From Propionibacteriaceae bacterium (GTDB taxonomy: Bacteria > Actinomycetota > Actinomycetes > Propionibacteriales > Propionibacteriaceae): a stretch of DNA of 64,000 nucleotides. The stretch spans positions 1-64,000 of the forward strand of contig JADKFR010000004.1 of NCBI GenBank assembly GCA_016717345.1, given 5' to 3'. Positions 26,555-34,435 of the stretch are shown here, one piece after another (positions within the stretch are counted from its first letter, which is position 1; each line of letters starts with the position of its first letter). The notes beneath the pieces were generated by a model. It did no database searches. It saw only the letters and a program-made list of their open reading frames with translations, and was not told where the DNA came from. Made by a program: the position numbers and the translations under genes.

Positions 26555-28044
26555 GTAAGCAGATCTGGTTCCTCACCGGCAGCCAGGGCCTCTATGGCGA
26601 CGACGTGCTGGAGCAGGTGCGCTCCCAGTCCGCCCAGGTGTCCGGAGCCCTGGCAGCGGCCGAGGCCATCGTTCCCGAGGTGGTCGCCAAGCCCACATTG
26701 ACCGACGCCTCAGCCATCCGGCGAATGATGATCGAGGCGAACGCCGATGACGACTGTGTCGGCGTGATCGCCTGGATGCACACCTTCTCGCCGGCCAAGA
26801 TGTGGATCGGTGGGCTGGACCTGCTCCGCAAGCCGTTCCTCCACCTTCACACCCAGGTGAACCGCGACCTGCCCTGGGCCACCATCGACATGGACTTCAT
26901 GAACCTGAACCAGGCCGCCCACGGCGACCGCGAGTTCGCGTTCGTGGCCACCCGGCTCGGTGTCCCGCGCAAGACGGTGTCGGGTCACGTCAGCGATCCC
27001 ATGGTGATCTCGCGGATCGGTAGCTGGTCGCGCGCCGCGCTGGCCTGGGCTGAGCTGCGGACGATGCGGGTGGTGCGGTTCGGCGACAACATGCGCAATG
27101 TCGCGGTCACCGAAGGCGACAAGGTCGAGGCGGAACGCCGCCTCGGGGTGTCGGTCAACACCTACGGGGTGAACGATCTCGTGGCGGTGGTCGACCAGGT
27201 CTCCGAGAGCGAGATCGACGCGATCGTCGAGCAGTACGCAGACCTCTACGACGTCGCCGCTGAGCTGCTGCCCGGTGGTGCGCGGGTGGATTCGCTGCGC
27301 TACGGGGCCCGCATCGAAGTGGCCCTGCGACGGTTCGTGATCGACGGAGGCTACGGCGCCTTCACCACCAACTTCGAGGATCTCGGCGGCCTGCGTCAGC
27401 TTCCCGGCCTGGCCGTGCAGCGCCTGATGGCCGAGGGAATCGGCTTCGGCGGCGAGGGCGACTGGAAGACCGCCGTCCTGGGACGCACCCTGAAGACCAT
27501 GGCTGCCGGCCTGCCCGGTGGTACCTCCTTCATGGAGGACTACACCTATCACCTGGAGCCGGGACAGAACCTGATCCTGGGCGCCCACATGCTCGAGGTG
27601 TGCCCGAGCATCGCGGCCGCCACGCCGCGTATCGAGGTCCACCCGCTGGGCATCGGTGGGCGTGAGGATCCCGTCCGCATGGTCTTCGACGCCGCGCCGG
27701 GTGACGCCGTCACCCTGGGGATGTGCGATCTGGGCGACCGACTGCGGTTGGTGGCCAACGAGATCACCGTCGTCGAGGCGCTCGCCGAGATGCCGAAACT
27801 GCCGGTCGCCCGTGCGGTGTGGCAGCCGTTGCCCGATTTCTCCACCTCCACCGAGTGCTGGCTGAGCGCCGGCGGCCCGCACCACACCGTGATGTCGACC
27901 GCGCTCACGTCCGAGCACCTCACTGACCTCGCCGAAATGCTGGGCCTCGAATTGGCCCTGATCGGTCGGGAAACGAAGACCACGCAGTTCCTCAAGGAAC
28001 TGCGCTGGAACAACGCCTACCATCGGCTCGCGCTGGGGTTCTGA
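26551..28044 (+). CDS. araA: L-arabinose isomerase
   Basis: 497 residues, the standard length. It converts L-arabinose to L-ribulose with manganese. N-terminal WFLTGSQGLYGD, WMHTFSPAKMWI, and the catalytic region GFGGEGDWKTAVLGRTLKTM are present; metal-binding His residues lie in AHMLEVCP and in AGGPHHTV. Translationally coupled to araD. Downstream, within 130 bp, lies only the 3' remnant of a sugar transporter permease. Confidence 0.96.
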   Translation: MSKQIWFLTGSQGLYGDDVLEQVRSQSAQVSGALAAAEAIVPEVVAKPTLTDASAIRRMMIEANADDDCVGVIAWMHTFSPAKMWIGGLDLLRKPFLHLHTQVNRDLPWATIDMDFMNLNQAAHGDREFAFVATRLGVPRKTVSGHVSDPMVISRIGSWSRAALAWAELRTMRVVRFGDNMRNVAVTEGDKVEAERRLGVSVNTYGVNDLVAVVDQVSESEIDAIVEQYADLYDVAAELLPGGARVDSLRYGARIEVALRRFVIDGGYGAFTTNFEDLGGLRQLPGLAVQRLMAEGIGFGGEGDWKTAVLGRTLKTMAAGLPGGTSFMEDYTYHLEPGQNLILGAHMLEVCPSIAAATPRIEVHPLGIGGREDPVRMVFDAAPGDAVTLGMCDLGDRLRLVANEITVVEALAEMPKLPVARAVWQPLPDFSTSTECWLSAGGPHHTVMSTALTSEHLTDLAEMLGLELALIGRETKTTQFLKELRWNNAYHRLALGF

Positions 28045-28160
28045 TCCCGGCTGGTCGATACTTCCCACAACTGAATACGGCCCGCTCCTGGGGACTTCCC
28101 GGACGGGCACGACATCAAGACAGGTCTCTGGCCGCTGGCCGGGGATCCAGAAGGAGAAGC

Positions 28161-28658
28161 ATTGACTTCATGGTGATGGTGAACATGGCCGTCCTGGCCG
28201 GCATCGCAGGCATGGTTTACACCGCGTACCTGAATGCGGCGAACCCGAAGGATGGAACCGGCTTCGAACTGGACGCCATCGCGGCCGTCTTCATCGGCGG
28301 GGCCGCCGTCACCGGCGGCATCGGTACCGTGGTCGGTTCCATGATCGGTGGTCTGGTGATGGGCGTGCTGAACCTGGGCCTGGCCAACATGAGCGTCGAC
28401 TCCAACGTGATTCAGGTCATCAAGGGCCTGGTGCTGCTCGCGGCGGTGGCCTTCGATGTGCTGAGCAAGATGCAGGGCAAGCCGAGCATCATCGGCATGA
28501 TCCAGCGGGGGCTCACCAAGGGTGGCGGGAACGTGGCGACGGAGCCGACGCCGGTGCGGGCCGCCACTGCGGCCCCGAAGACCGGGGTGCAGGACGTCTC
28601 CGCGAGCACGCGCGATGACATCGACCCGGGTGTGATTACGAAGAACGATCGGCAGTAG
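28161..28658 (+). pseudogene. 5'-truncated sugar ABC transporter permease (AraH/XylH/GguB type)
   Basis: About 165 residues that match the C-terminal third of MmsB/XylH/GguB sugar permeases. Homology starts mid-protein (DFMVMVNMAVLAGIAGMVYTA) and goes on through FELDAIAAVFIGGAAVTGG and QVIKGLVLLAAVAFDV to a hydrophilic tail. The preceding membrane helices, and the ATPase and binding-protein genes expected in an arabinose operon, are absent. Upstream, AAGGAGAAGCATTGACTTC looks like the ribosome site and TTG start of a different gene, fused directly to the permease frame. This suggests a deletion joining the start of one gene to the end of another, or an assembly join. Confidence 0.8.
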
Positions 28659-28694
28659 ACCCGACGGGGACGCAATGATCCCCACCAGCCACAC

Positions 28695-28728
28695 AGCGGA
28701 GCCCCGGCCACAGAGCCGGGGCTCCGCT
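28695..28728 (+). terminator. strong hairpin terminator after araDA/permease remnant
   Basis: Perfect 14-bp stem (AGCGGAGCCCCGGC / GCCGGGGCTCCGCT) with a 6-nt loop, 37 bp after the permease-remnant stop. No T-run, as is common in high-GC actinobacteria. Confidence 0.8.
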
Positions 28729-28751
28729 GCGTTCCAGGGTCGAGGGCTACC

Positions 28752-29072
28752 ATGAGCGCCGTGTGGGCAATCAGCAGGTTTCAGGTGACCGGGGACCCGA
28801 CCGGCTTTCGAGGCACGGCGGAGTCGGTGGTGGCGCACTTCAACGAGTGCGCCGGGAGCGAGGGTGCCGACCTGGTGCAGAACCTCGACGATCCGGGACT
28901 GTGGGCCATCATCAGCCGCTGGAGGGACGTCGGTTCCTACCGGCGGGCGTTCAACGGGACGGACGCGAAGCTCCTGCTGGTTCCGCTGCTTTCCCTGGCG
29001 ATCGACGAGCCCAGCGCGTATGCCGCGCCGGCGGCCGTCGGGGAGAACCGTCCGCGTGGAACGGTAGGCTAG
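28752..29072 (+). CDS. small antibiotic-biosynthesis-monooxygenase-like protein
   Basis: 106 residues. The pattern VWAISRFQV...FRGTAESVVAHFNECAGSEGADLVQNLDDPGLWAIISRW fits the dimeric alpha/beta-barrel (ABM-like) fold, in which a strand-helix-strand unit is repeated. The catalytic role, if any, is unknown. The gene is short, starts with ATG right after the terminator and lies 43 bp before glyS, so it may be co-transcribed with it. Confidence 0.6.
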   Translation: MSAVWAISRFQVTGDPTGFRGTAESVVAHFNECAGSEGADLVQNLDDPGLWAIISRWRDVGSYRRAFNGTDAKLLLVPLLSLAIDEPSAYAAPAAVGENRPRGTVG

Positions 29073-29115
29073 CCGGGCTGCCAGCCGGGCAGCATGTCGC
29101 GACGACAAGGAGTGC

Positions 29116-30495
29116 ATGGTGGCAAGCCGCCTGGAGAACGTGATCAGCCTGACCAAGCGCCGGGGGTTCGTCTACCCCTGCGGCGAGATCTACGGCGGCA
29201 CGCGGGCGGCGTGGGATTACGGTCCCTTCGGTGTGGAGTTGAAGGAGAACATCAAGCGCCAGTGGTGGCGCTCGGTGGTGCAGGGCCGCGACGACGTCGT
29301 AGGGCTCGATTCGTCCATCATCCTGCCCCGTCAGGTCTGGGTCGCCTCCGGCCACGTCGGGGTCTTCTCGGATCCGTTGACCGAGTGCCTCTCCTGCCAC
29401 AAGCGGATGCGTGCCGACGAGCTCGAAGAGGCCTTCGAACGCAAACACGGACGGGCCCCGTCCGGGCTGGAGGAGATCAACTGCCCGCACTGCGGAAACC
29501 ACGGCCAGTTCACGGTCCCGCGCGACTTCAACATGATGCTGAAGACCCACCTCGGGGTCATCGAGGACGAGTCGGGGCTGCATTACCTGCGCCCAGAGAC
29601 TGCCCAGGGCATCTTCATCAACTTCAAGAACGTCGAGAACACCTCCCGCATGAAGGTGCCGTTCGGCATCGGCCAAGCCGGTAAGTCATTCCGCAACGAG
29701 ATCACCCCCGGCAACTTCATCTTCCGCACCCGGGAGTTCGAGCAGATGGAGATGGAATTCTTCGTCAAGCCGGGCACCGACGAGGAATGGCACCAGCACT
29801 GGATCGACGCCCGCACCGACTGGTACATCGATCTGGGCATCAGCCGCGAGAACCTGAGGCACTACGAACACCCTCGGGAGAAGTTGTCCCACTACTCCAA
29901 GCGGACGGTCGACATCGAGTACCGCTTCGGCTTCGCCGGCAACGACTGGGGAGAGCTCGAAGGAATCGCCAACCGCACCGATTTCGACCTGGGCACCCAC
30001 TCCCAGCACTCGGGTACCGATCTGTCCTACTTCGAGCAGGCCACCGGCGAGCGCTACCTGCCGTACGTCATCGAGCCGGCGGCGGGGCTCACCCGTTCGC
30101 TGATGGCCTTCCTGGTGGAGGCCTACACCGAGGACGAAGCGCCGAACACCAAGGGCGGGGTGGACGTCCGGACGGTCCTGAAGCTCGACCCGCGATTGGC
30201 GCCGGTCAAGGCGGCGGTGCTGCCCTTGTCCCGCAACGAGGCGTTGTCCCCGAAGGCGCGGGATCTGGCGAAGGAATTGCGCAGGTACTGGAACGTCGAG
30301 TTCGATGACGCCCAGGCGATCGGACGGCGCTATCGCCGCCAGGACGAGATCGGCACCCCGTTCTGCATCACGGTGGACTTCGACACCCTCGACGATGACG
30401 CGGTCACCATCCGCGAGCGAGACACGATGACGCAGCAGCGGGTGGCGCTCGATCAGGTGAGGCCGTACCTGGCGGAGCGTCTGATCGGCTGCTGA
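29116..30495 (+). CDS. glyS: glycyl-tRNA synthetase (alpha2 type)
   Basis: 459 residues. Class II aminoacyl-tRNA synthetase. Motifs: RRGFVYPCGEIYGG at the start, ETAQGIF, FRNEITPGNFIFRTREFEQMEMEFF (motif 2 region), and GLTRSLMAFL (motif 3), followed by the anticodon-binding domain (APVKAAVLPL). A zinc-binding insertion, CLSCHKR...CPHCGNHG, is visible near residues 92-125. ATG with ACAAGGAGTGC upstream. Essential for translation. Confidence 0.96.
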   Translation: MVASRLENVISLTKRRGFVYPCGEIYGGTRAAWDYGPFGVELKENIKRQWWRSVVQGRDDVVGLDSSIILPRQVWVASGHVGVFSDPLTECLSCHKRMRADELEEAFERKHGRAPSGLEEINCPHCGNHGQFTVPRDFNMMLKTHLGVIEDESGLHYLRPETAQGIFINFKNVENTSRMKVPFGIGQAGKSFRNEITPGNFIFRTREFEQMEMEFFVKPGTDEEWHQHWIDARTDWYIDLGISRENLRHYEHPREKLSHYSKRTVDIEYRFGFAGNDWGELEGIANRTDFDLGTHSQHSGTDLSYFEQATGERYLPYVIEPAAGLTRSLMAFLVEAYTEDEAPNTKGGVDVRTVLKLDPRLAPVKAAVLPLSRNEALSPKARDLAKELRRYWNVEFDDAQAIGRRYRRQDEIGTPFCITVDFDTLDDDAVTIRERDTMTQQRVALDQVRPYLAERLIGC

Positions 30496-30505
30496 GCGCT
30501 GGAGC

Positions 30506-31078
30506 TCAGACCAACGGGACGAAGCTGAAGTGGTGGCCGGGCACGGCAACCCGGCGAAAGCCCTTGTCGTCCCGGTCGACGACCCACATCTCCCCGGCCG
30601 CCGGCAGCACCATCCGTCCACCGCTGGCGAGCTGGGCCTCAAGTTCGGCAGGGATCCGGCCGGCGTCGGCCGAGACCAGGATTCGGTCGAACGGGCCGGA
30701 CTCCGGGGCCCCGAGCCGGCCAACCGCCAGTTCGATCCGGGCCCAGAACAGCCCGGTCGACCGCAGGTTCTCTCCGCCCCACGCGACCAGTTCGGGCACG
30801 ATGTCGACTCCGAGCACGGATCCCTCCGGGCCGGTCAGGTGGGCGAGGAGGGCGGTCGTCCAGCCGGAGCCGCTCCCCACGTCCAGCAGCTTGCCGCCGG
30901 CCGGGACCGCGAGGAGTTCCAGCATGAACCGGACCGTCCACGGCTGCGAGTTGGTGGCCCCGTACCCGATCGGCAGCGGTCGGTCGACCCCCGCCAGCGC
31001 CCGCAACTCCGGCGGCAGGAACCCGACTCGCGGCACGCTGTCGAGGGCCGCGAGAACCCGAGTGTGTTCGGTGCTCAC
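30506..31078 (-). CDS. protein-L-isoaspartate O-methyltransferase family protein
   Basis: 190 residues from the GTG at 31078 (another GTG at 31093 is possible). SAM-dependent methyltransferase with LLDVGSGSGWTTALLA (motif I), an N-terminal PCMT-type region VGFLPPELRALAGVDRPLPIGYGATNSQP, and FDRILVSADAGRIPAELEAQL. It is related to Pcm, which repairs isoaspartyl residues in aged proteins; the shorter form suggests a Pcm-like member. Convergent with glyS; a short palindrome spans both stop codons. Confidence 0.82.
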   Translation of the reverse strand: MSTEHTRVLAALDSVPRVGFLPPELRALAGVDRPLPIGYGATNSQPWTVRFMLELLAVPAGGKLLDVGSGSGWTTALLAHLTGPEGSVLGVDIVPELVAWGGENLRSTGLFWARIELAVGRLGAPESGPFDRILVSADAGRIPAELEAQLASGGRMVLPAAGEMWVVDRDDKGFRRVAVPGHHFSFVPLV

Positions 31079-31191
31079 GCCTCCAGCGCACACCGATCCG
31101 CGGCTGAGCGCAAGGGGTAGGTAGGCTGACGCTGCGCTCCGGGTCCCGACGCCCGATCTCGCGCCCTTCGAACGGTCTGGAAAGGGAGGCC

Positions 31192-32337
31192 ATGGCCGAC
31201 ACGCTGCGGCTCGTGACTCGTTCGGGCAGTGCCCTCGAGGTGAACCCGCCGGTCGTTCTGGCGCCCATGGCCGGGATCACCAACGCCGCCTACCGGCAGC
31301 TCTGCCGGGAGCAGGGGGCGGGCCTCTACGTGTGCGAAATGATCACCTCGCGCGGTGTCGTGGAGCGCAATCCCAAGACGTTCGCCATGCTGCGCTTCGA
31401 CCCCGGCGAGACCGTCCGATCCGTCCAGCTGTACGGAGTCGACCCCGCCGTGATGGCCAGGGCGTCGGGCATCCTGTGCGCCGAGTTCGGGGTGTCCCAC
31501 ATCGATCTCAACTTCGGCTGTCCGGTGCCGAAGGTGACGCGGCGCGGTGGTGGGGGAGTGCTGCCCTGGAAACGCGATCGGCTGCGCGACATCCTGCGCG
31601 CCACCGTCGCGGCTGCCGAGCCGTACGGGGTTCCGGTGACCATCAAGACCCGGCTGGGCATCGACGCCGACCACCTCACCTACCGCGACGCCGGCAGGAT
31701 CGCCCAGGACGCCGGGTGTGCGGGTGTCGCGCTGCACGCGCGAACCGTCCAACAGGCGTACTCGGGTCAGGCCAACTGGGAGGCGATCGCGACGCTGGTC
31801 GACGATCTGGAGATTCCCGTGCTGGGCAACGGCGACATCTGGGAAGCCTCCGACGCGCTCGCCATGGTGGCTCGGACCGGTTGCGCTGGGGTCGTGATCG
31901 GACGCGGCTGCCTCGGCCGCCCGTGGTTGTTCCGCGATCTGGCCGACGCGTTCGCCGGCCGCACGACCCGCTCGCTGCCGACGTTGGGGGAGGTGGCCGC
32001 GATGGTGCGCCGACACGCCGAACTTCTGGCCGCGCTCTACGGCGAACGGCACGGACTCACCGACCTGCGCAAGCACATGGCCTGGTACTTCAAGGGCTTT
32101 CCGGTCGGGGGTGACCTGCGTCGTGGCCTCGCAATGGTGTCCAGCCTGGCCGAGCTGGACGGGCTGCTGGCTCAGCTGGATCCTGACGCCGCGTTCCCCG
32201 TGGGTGAACTCGGCTCACCTCGGGGACGCCAGGGAACGCCCCGCGACAAGGTCGTGGTCCCCTACGGCTGGTTGGATTCCACCGACTTGGGGTCGGTGGA
32301 CCTGAGCGCCGCTGAGTCGGACGTCTCCGGCGGCTGA
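31192..32337 (+). CDS. dusB: tRNA-dihydrouridine synthase
   Basis: 381 residues. FMN TIM-barrel enzyme that reduces uridine in tRNA D-loops. Motifs: VVLAPMAGITNAAYR, CEMITSRGVVERN, HIDLNFGCPVPKVTRRGGG with the catalytic Cys, KTRLGID, ALHARTVQQAYSG, and VLGNGDIWEA. Start preceded by AAGGGAGGCC. Divergent from the Pcm-like gene. Standard DusB length and order. Confidence 0.94.
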   Translation: MADTLRLVTRSGSALEVNPPVVLAPMAGITNAAYRQLCREQGAGLYVCEMITSRGVVERNPKTFAMLRFDPGETVRSVQLYGVDPAVMARASGILCAEFGVSHIDLNFGCPVPKVTRRGGGGVLPWKRDRLRDILRATVAAAEPYGVPVTIKTRLGIDADHLTYRDAGRIAQDAGCAGVALHARTVQQAYSGQANWEAIATLVDDLEIPVLGNGDIWEASDALAMVARTGCAGVVIGRGCLGRPWLFRDLADAFAGRTTRSLPTLGEVAAMVRRHAELLAALYGERHGLTDLRKHMAWYFKGFPVGGDLRRGLAMVSSLAELDGLLAQLDPDAAFPVGELGSPRGRQGTPRDKVVVPYGWLDSTDLGSVDLSAAESDVSGG

Positions 32338-32383
32338 GCCCACCCGGCTGGGCGGCGGGGCGAGACGAAGAGTCGGGTCTGGC

Positions 32384-33187
32384 TCAGCCCTGGATGACGG
32401 CCACCGCGCCGGCCACCGCGACCAGGTACATGGCGATCGGCGCGAGCACTCCCACCACGATCCCCGCGATGCCCCAGCGACGCCCGGCCGATCTCACGGT
32501 GGCCACGATGCTCACGACCCAGCCGACGAGGCCGACCAGCGAGGCGCCCAGAACGCCCATCATGGGACCCATCACCTGCGAAAGCTGTTCGGGACCAAGA
32601 TCTTCGGGCTGGAGGTTGTAGCCTCCCGCCTCGAGGAAGATGCGCCCGTAGCCGCCTCCGGCGGTGTAGCTGACGATGACCCCGACGATCATGGCGACCA
32701 CCACGAGGCCGAGCCCGATCATTCCCAGGGTCGACTTCTCAGCGGGCTTGCTGGGTTGGTAACCGGCCCTGGCCGTCGGGTAGGCCGGCGGCGTTGCGCC
32801 CCACGGCTGGTAGGGCTGGGTGCCCTGGTACGGCTGCGATGCGGGGTACTGCTGGGGCGTCTGGAAGGGCTGAGCGGCCTGATAGGGCTGGGCACCCTGG
32901 TACGGCTGGGCACCCGGCTGGGCACCCTGGTACGGCTGCGACGTGGGGTACTGCTGCTGGGGCGCCTGGTACGGCTGCGAACCCGGGTAGGCCTGCGAAC
33001 CGGGGTAGGCCCCCGAACCGGGGTAAGCCCCCGAACCGGGGTAAGCCCCCGAACCGGGGTAAGCCTGCGAACCCGGCGCGGGAGCGGAAGAGCCGTACGC
33101 AGGTGGCGTAACGCCTCCGGCGGGCTCTGGGGAGCCGTCGGCAGGCTGGTGGGGGTATCCGGGCGTGGTGTGCGGATCCTGTGACAT
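32384..33187 (-). CDS. low-complexity repeat membrane protein
   Basis: 267 residues. The N-terminal 150 are Pro/Gly/Gln/Tyr/Ala-rich with near-perfect PGSGAY / PGSQAY hexapeptide repeats and YQGAQP-type repeats, probably disordered and cytoplasmic. The C-terminal half has three to four membrane helices near 157-180, 205-225 and 238-262 (TLGMIGLGLVVVAMIVGVIV, then ASLVGLVGWVVSIVATV, and GIVVGVLAPIAMYLVAV). The family is not recognised; such tails resemble those of actinobacterial DUF4190-type proteins. Separated from dusB by 46 bp, convergent. Confidence 0.65.
   Translation of the reverse strand: MSQDPHTTPGYPHQPADGSPEPAGGVTPPAYGSSAPAPGSQAYPGSGAYPGSGAYPGSGAYPGSQAYPGSQPYQAPQQQYPTSQPYQGAQPGAQPYQGAQPYQAAQPFQTPQQYPASQPYQGTQPYQPWGATPPAYPTARAGYQPSKPAEKSTLGMIGLGLVVVAMIVGVIVSYTAGGGYGRIFLEAGGYNLQPEDLGPEQLSQVMGPMMGVLGASLVGLVGWVVSIVATVRSAGRRWGIAGIVVGVLAPIAMYLVAVAGAVAVIQG
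32999..33070 (-). repeat. tandem 18-bp repeat within the low-complexity gene
   Basis: About four copies of an 18-bp unit (GGGGTAAGCCCCCGAACC on the + strand) encoding the hexapeptide PGSGAY and variants. Copy number probably changes between strains by slippage. Confidence 0.8.
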
Positions 33188-33292
33188 GACCCCAGACTAC
33201 TGACCGCTCGCCGGTGAGTCGTCACGGCCGGCGATGACCCGGCGAGGCGCTGGGCCGATCGACGAGGCCGGCATCGTGCCAAGATGGGGACC

Positions 33293-34417
33293 ATGCGCGA
33301 ACTCACCCCGCGGGCGGCTGCCTGGGCCGACACCATGGGGGGACACCCGGATTCCCAGTTGGTGCGCGCGCACGCTGATTCGACCGCGGGCGTCGCCCTC
33401 TCGGCCCCGGTGGGACGTCGGCAACGGGAAGAGACGGAAGACCGGCTGCTGGGTCCTGAGGCGGCTCGGGCTCGCGGCGCCGGCGATCGGGTCGTTGCGG
33501 AGGAACCGGATCCCGAGCGGACCTGCTTCGAGCGTGATCGGGATCGCATCGTCCATTCGACAGCCTTCCGCCGGCTCGCCGGGAAGACCCAGGTGGTCGT
33601 CTTCCCCACCGACCACCAGCGAACCCGGCTCACCCACGCGCTGGAAGTGGCGCAGGTGGCGACGTCGCTGGCCCGGGGCGTGGGGGTGAATGTGACGCTC
33701 GCCGAAGCCATCGCCTTGGCGCACGACTGCGGCCACGGTCCGGGCGGGCACGCCAGCGAGGACGCCTTCGACCAGTTCCTTCCGGGTGGCTACGACCACG
33801 GACCGTGGGGGGCCGACGTGGTGCTCACCTCCTTGAACCTGTGTCGCCAGACCCTGGACGGGGTGCGCAACCACTCGTGGTCGAGTCCGGCGCCTTCGAG
33901 CGTCGAGGGTGAGATCGTCAGCTGGGCCGACCGCATCGCCTACTGTGCCCACGACCTGGAGGACGCTGTGGCGGCCGGCATCGTGCAACTGTCCGATCTT
34001 CCCTCGGAGATCACCGAGGTGTGTGGCCGCACCCGGCGCGAACAGCTCGGCACGTTCGTGCGCGCGGTGGTCGCTACGACCGTCAGCACGGGCACGATCG
34101 GGATGGCGGCCGAGCCGGCGGCGGCGTTGAGCGCCCTGCGGGCCTTCAACTACGAGCGGATCTACACCCGTCCGGATTCGCTGGCGCAGTCCCGGGCGGT
34201 GATCGACGTGCTGCGGGCGCTGGTGCAGTACTACGTGGAGACGCCGACGGCCCTGCCGGCGGACCTGGAGGTCCGCGACGGCGACGAGGCCGCTCGCACC
34301 CGCGCCGCCGTCACCTACGTCGCGGGGATGACAGATCGGTTCGCGTTCGAGGCCGCGACGGCGTTGCTGGGCTGGAACCCGGACCGGCTGCCGAAGGGGA
34401 TCGGTCGCGGCGCCTGA
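33293..34417 (+). CDS. dgt: deoxyguanosinetriphosphate triphosphohydrolase-like protein
   Basis: 374 residues from the ATG at 33293 (ATG 33284 is also in frame). CAAGAT lies 7 nt before 33293 and no ribosome site is visible, so the start may be leaderless. HD-domain dNTPase: RDRDRIVHSTAFRRLAGKTQVV, RTRLTHALEVAQV, HDCGHGPGGHASE with metal His/Asp, and the second HD part DRIAYCAHDLEDA. It hydrolyses dGTP or other dNTPs to the nucleoside and triphosphate. Adjacent to dnaG, the usual actinobacterial order. Confidence 0.93.
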   Translation: MRELTPRAAAWADTMGGHPDSQLVRAHADSTAGVALSAPVGRRQREETEDRLLGPEAARARGAGDRVVAEEPDPERTCFERDRDRIVHSTAFRRLAGKTQVVVFPTDHQRTRLTHALEVAQVATSLARGVGVNVTLAEAIALAHDCGHGPGGHASEDAFDQFLPGGYDHGPWGADVVLTSLNLCRQTLDGVRNHSWSSPAPSSVEGEIVSWADRIAYCAHDLEDAVAAGIVQLSDLPSEITEVCGRTRREQLGTFVRAVVATTVSTGTIGMAAEPAAALSALRAFNYERIYTRPDSLAQSRAVIDVLRALVQYYVETPTALPADLEVRDGDEAARTRAAVTYVAGMTDRFAFEAATALLGWNPDRLPKGIGRGA

Positions 34418-34422
34418 GTGCG

Positions 34423-34428
34423 TAGACT
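34423..34428 (+). promoter_or_regulatory. putative -10 of leaderless dnaG promoter
   Basis: TAGACT lies 7 nt before a GTG at 34436 and no ribosome site is present. Confidence 0.45.
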
Positions 34429-34435
34429 CCATCGG

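Noticed and set aside
32999..33070. Regular 18-bp repeats could suggest a CRISPR array.
   Set aside because: No spacers, and the repeats are in frame coding for PGSGAY hexapeptides inside a gene.
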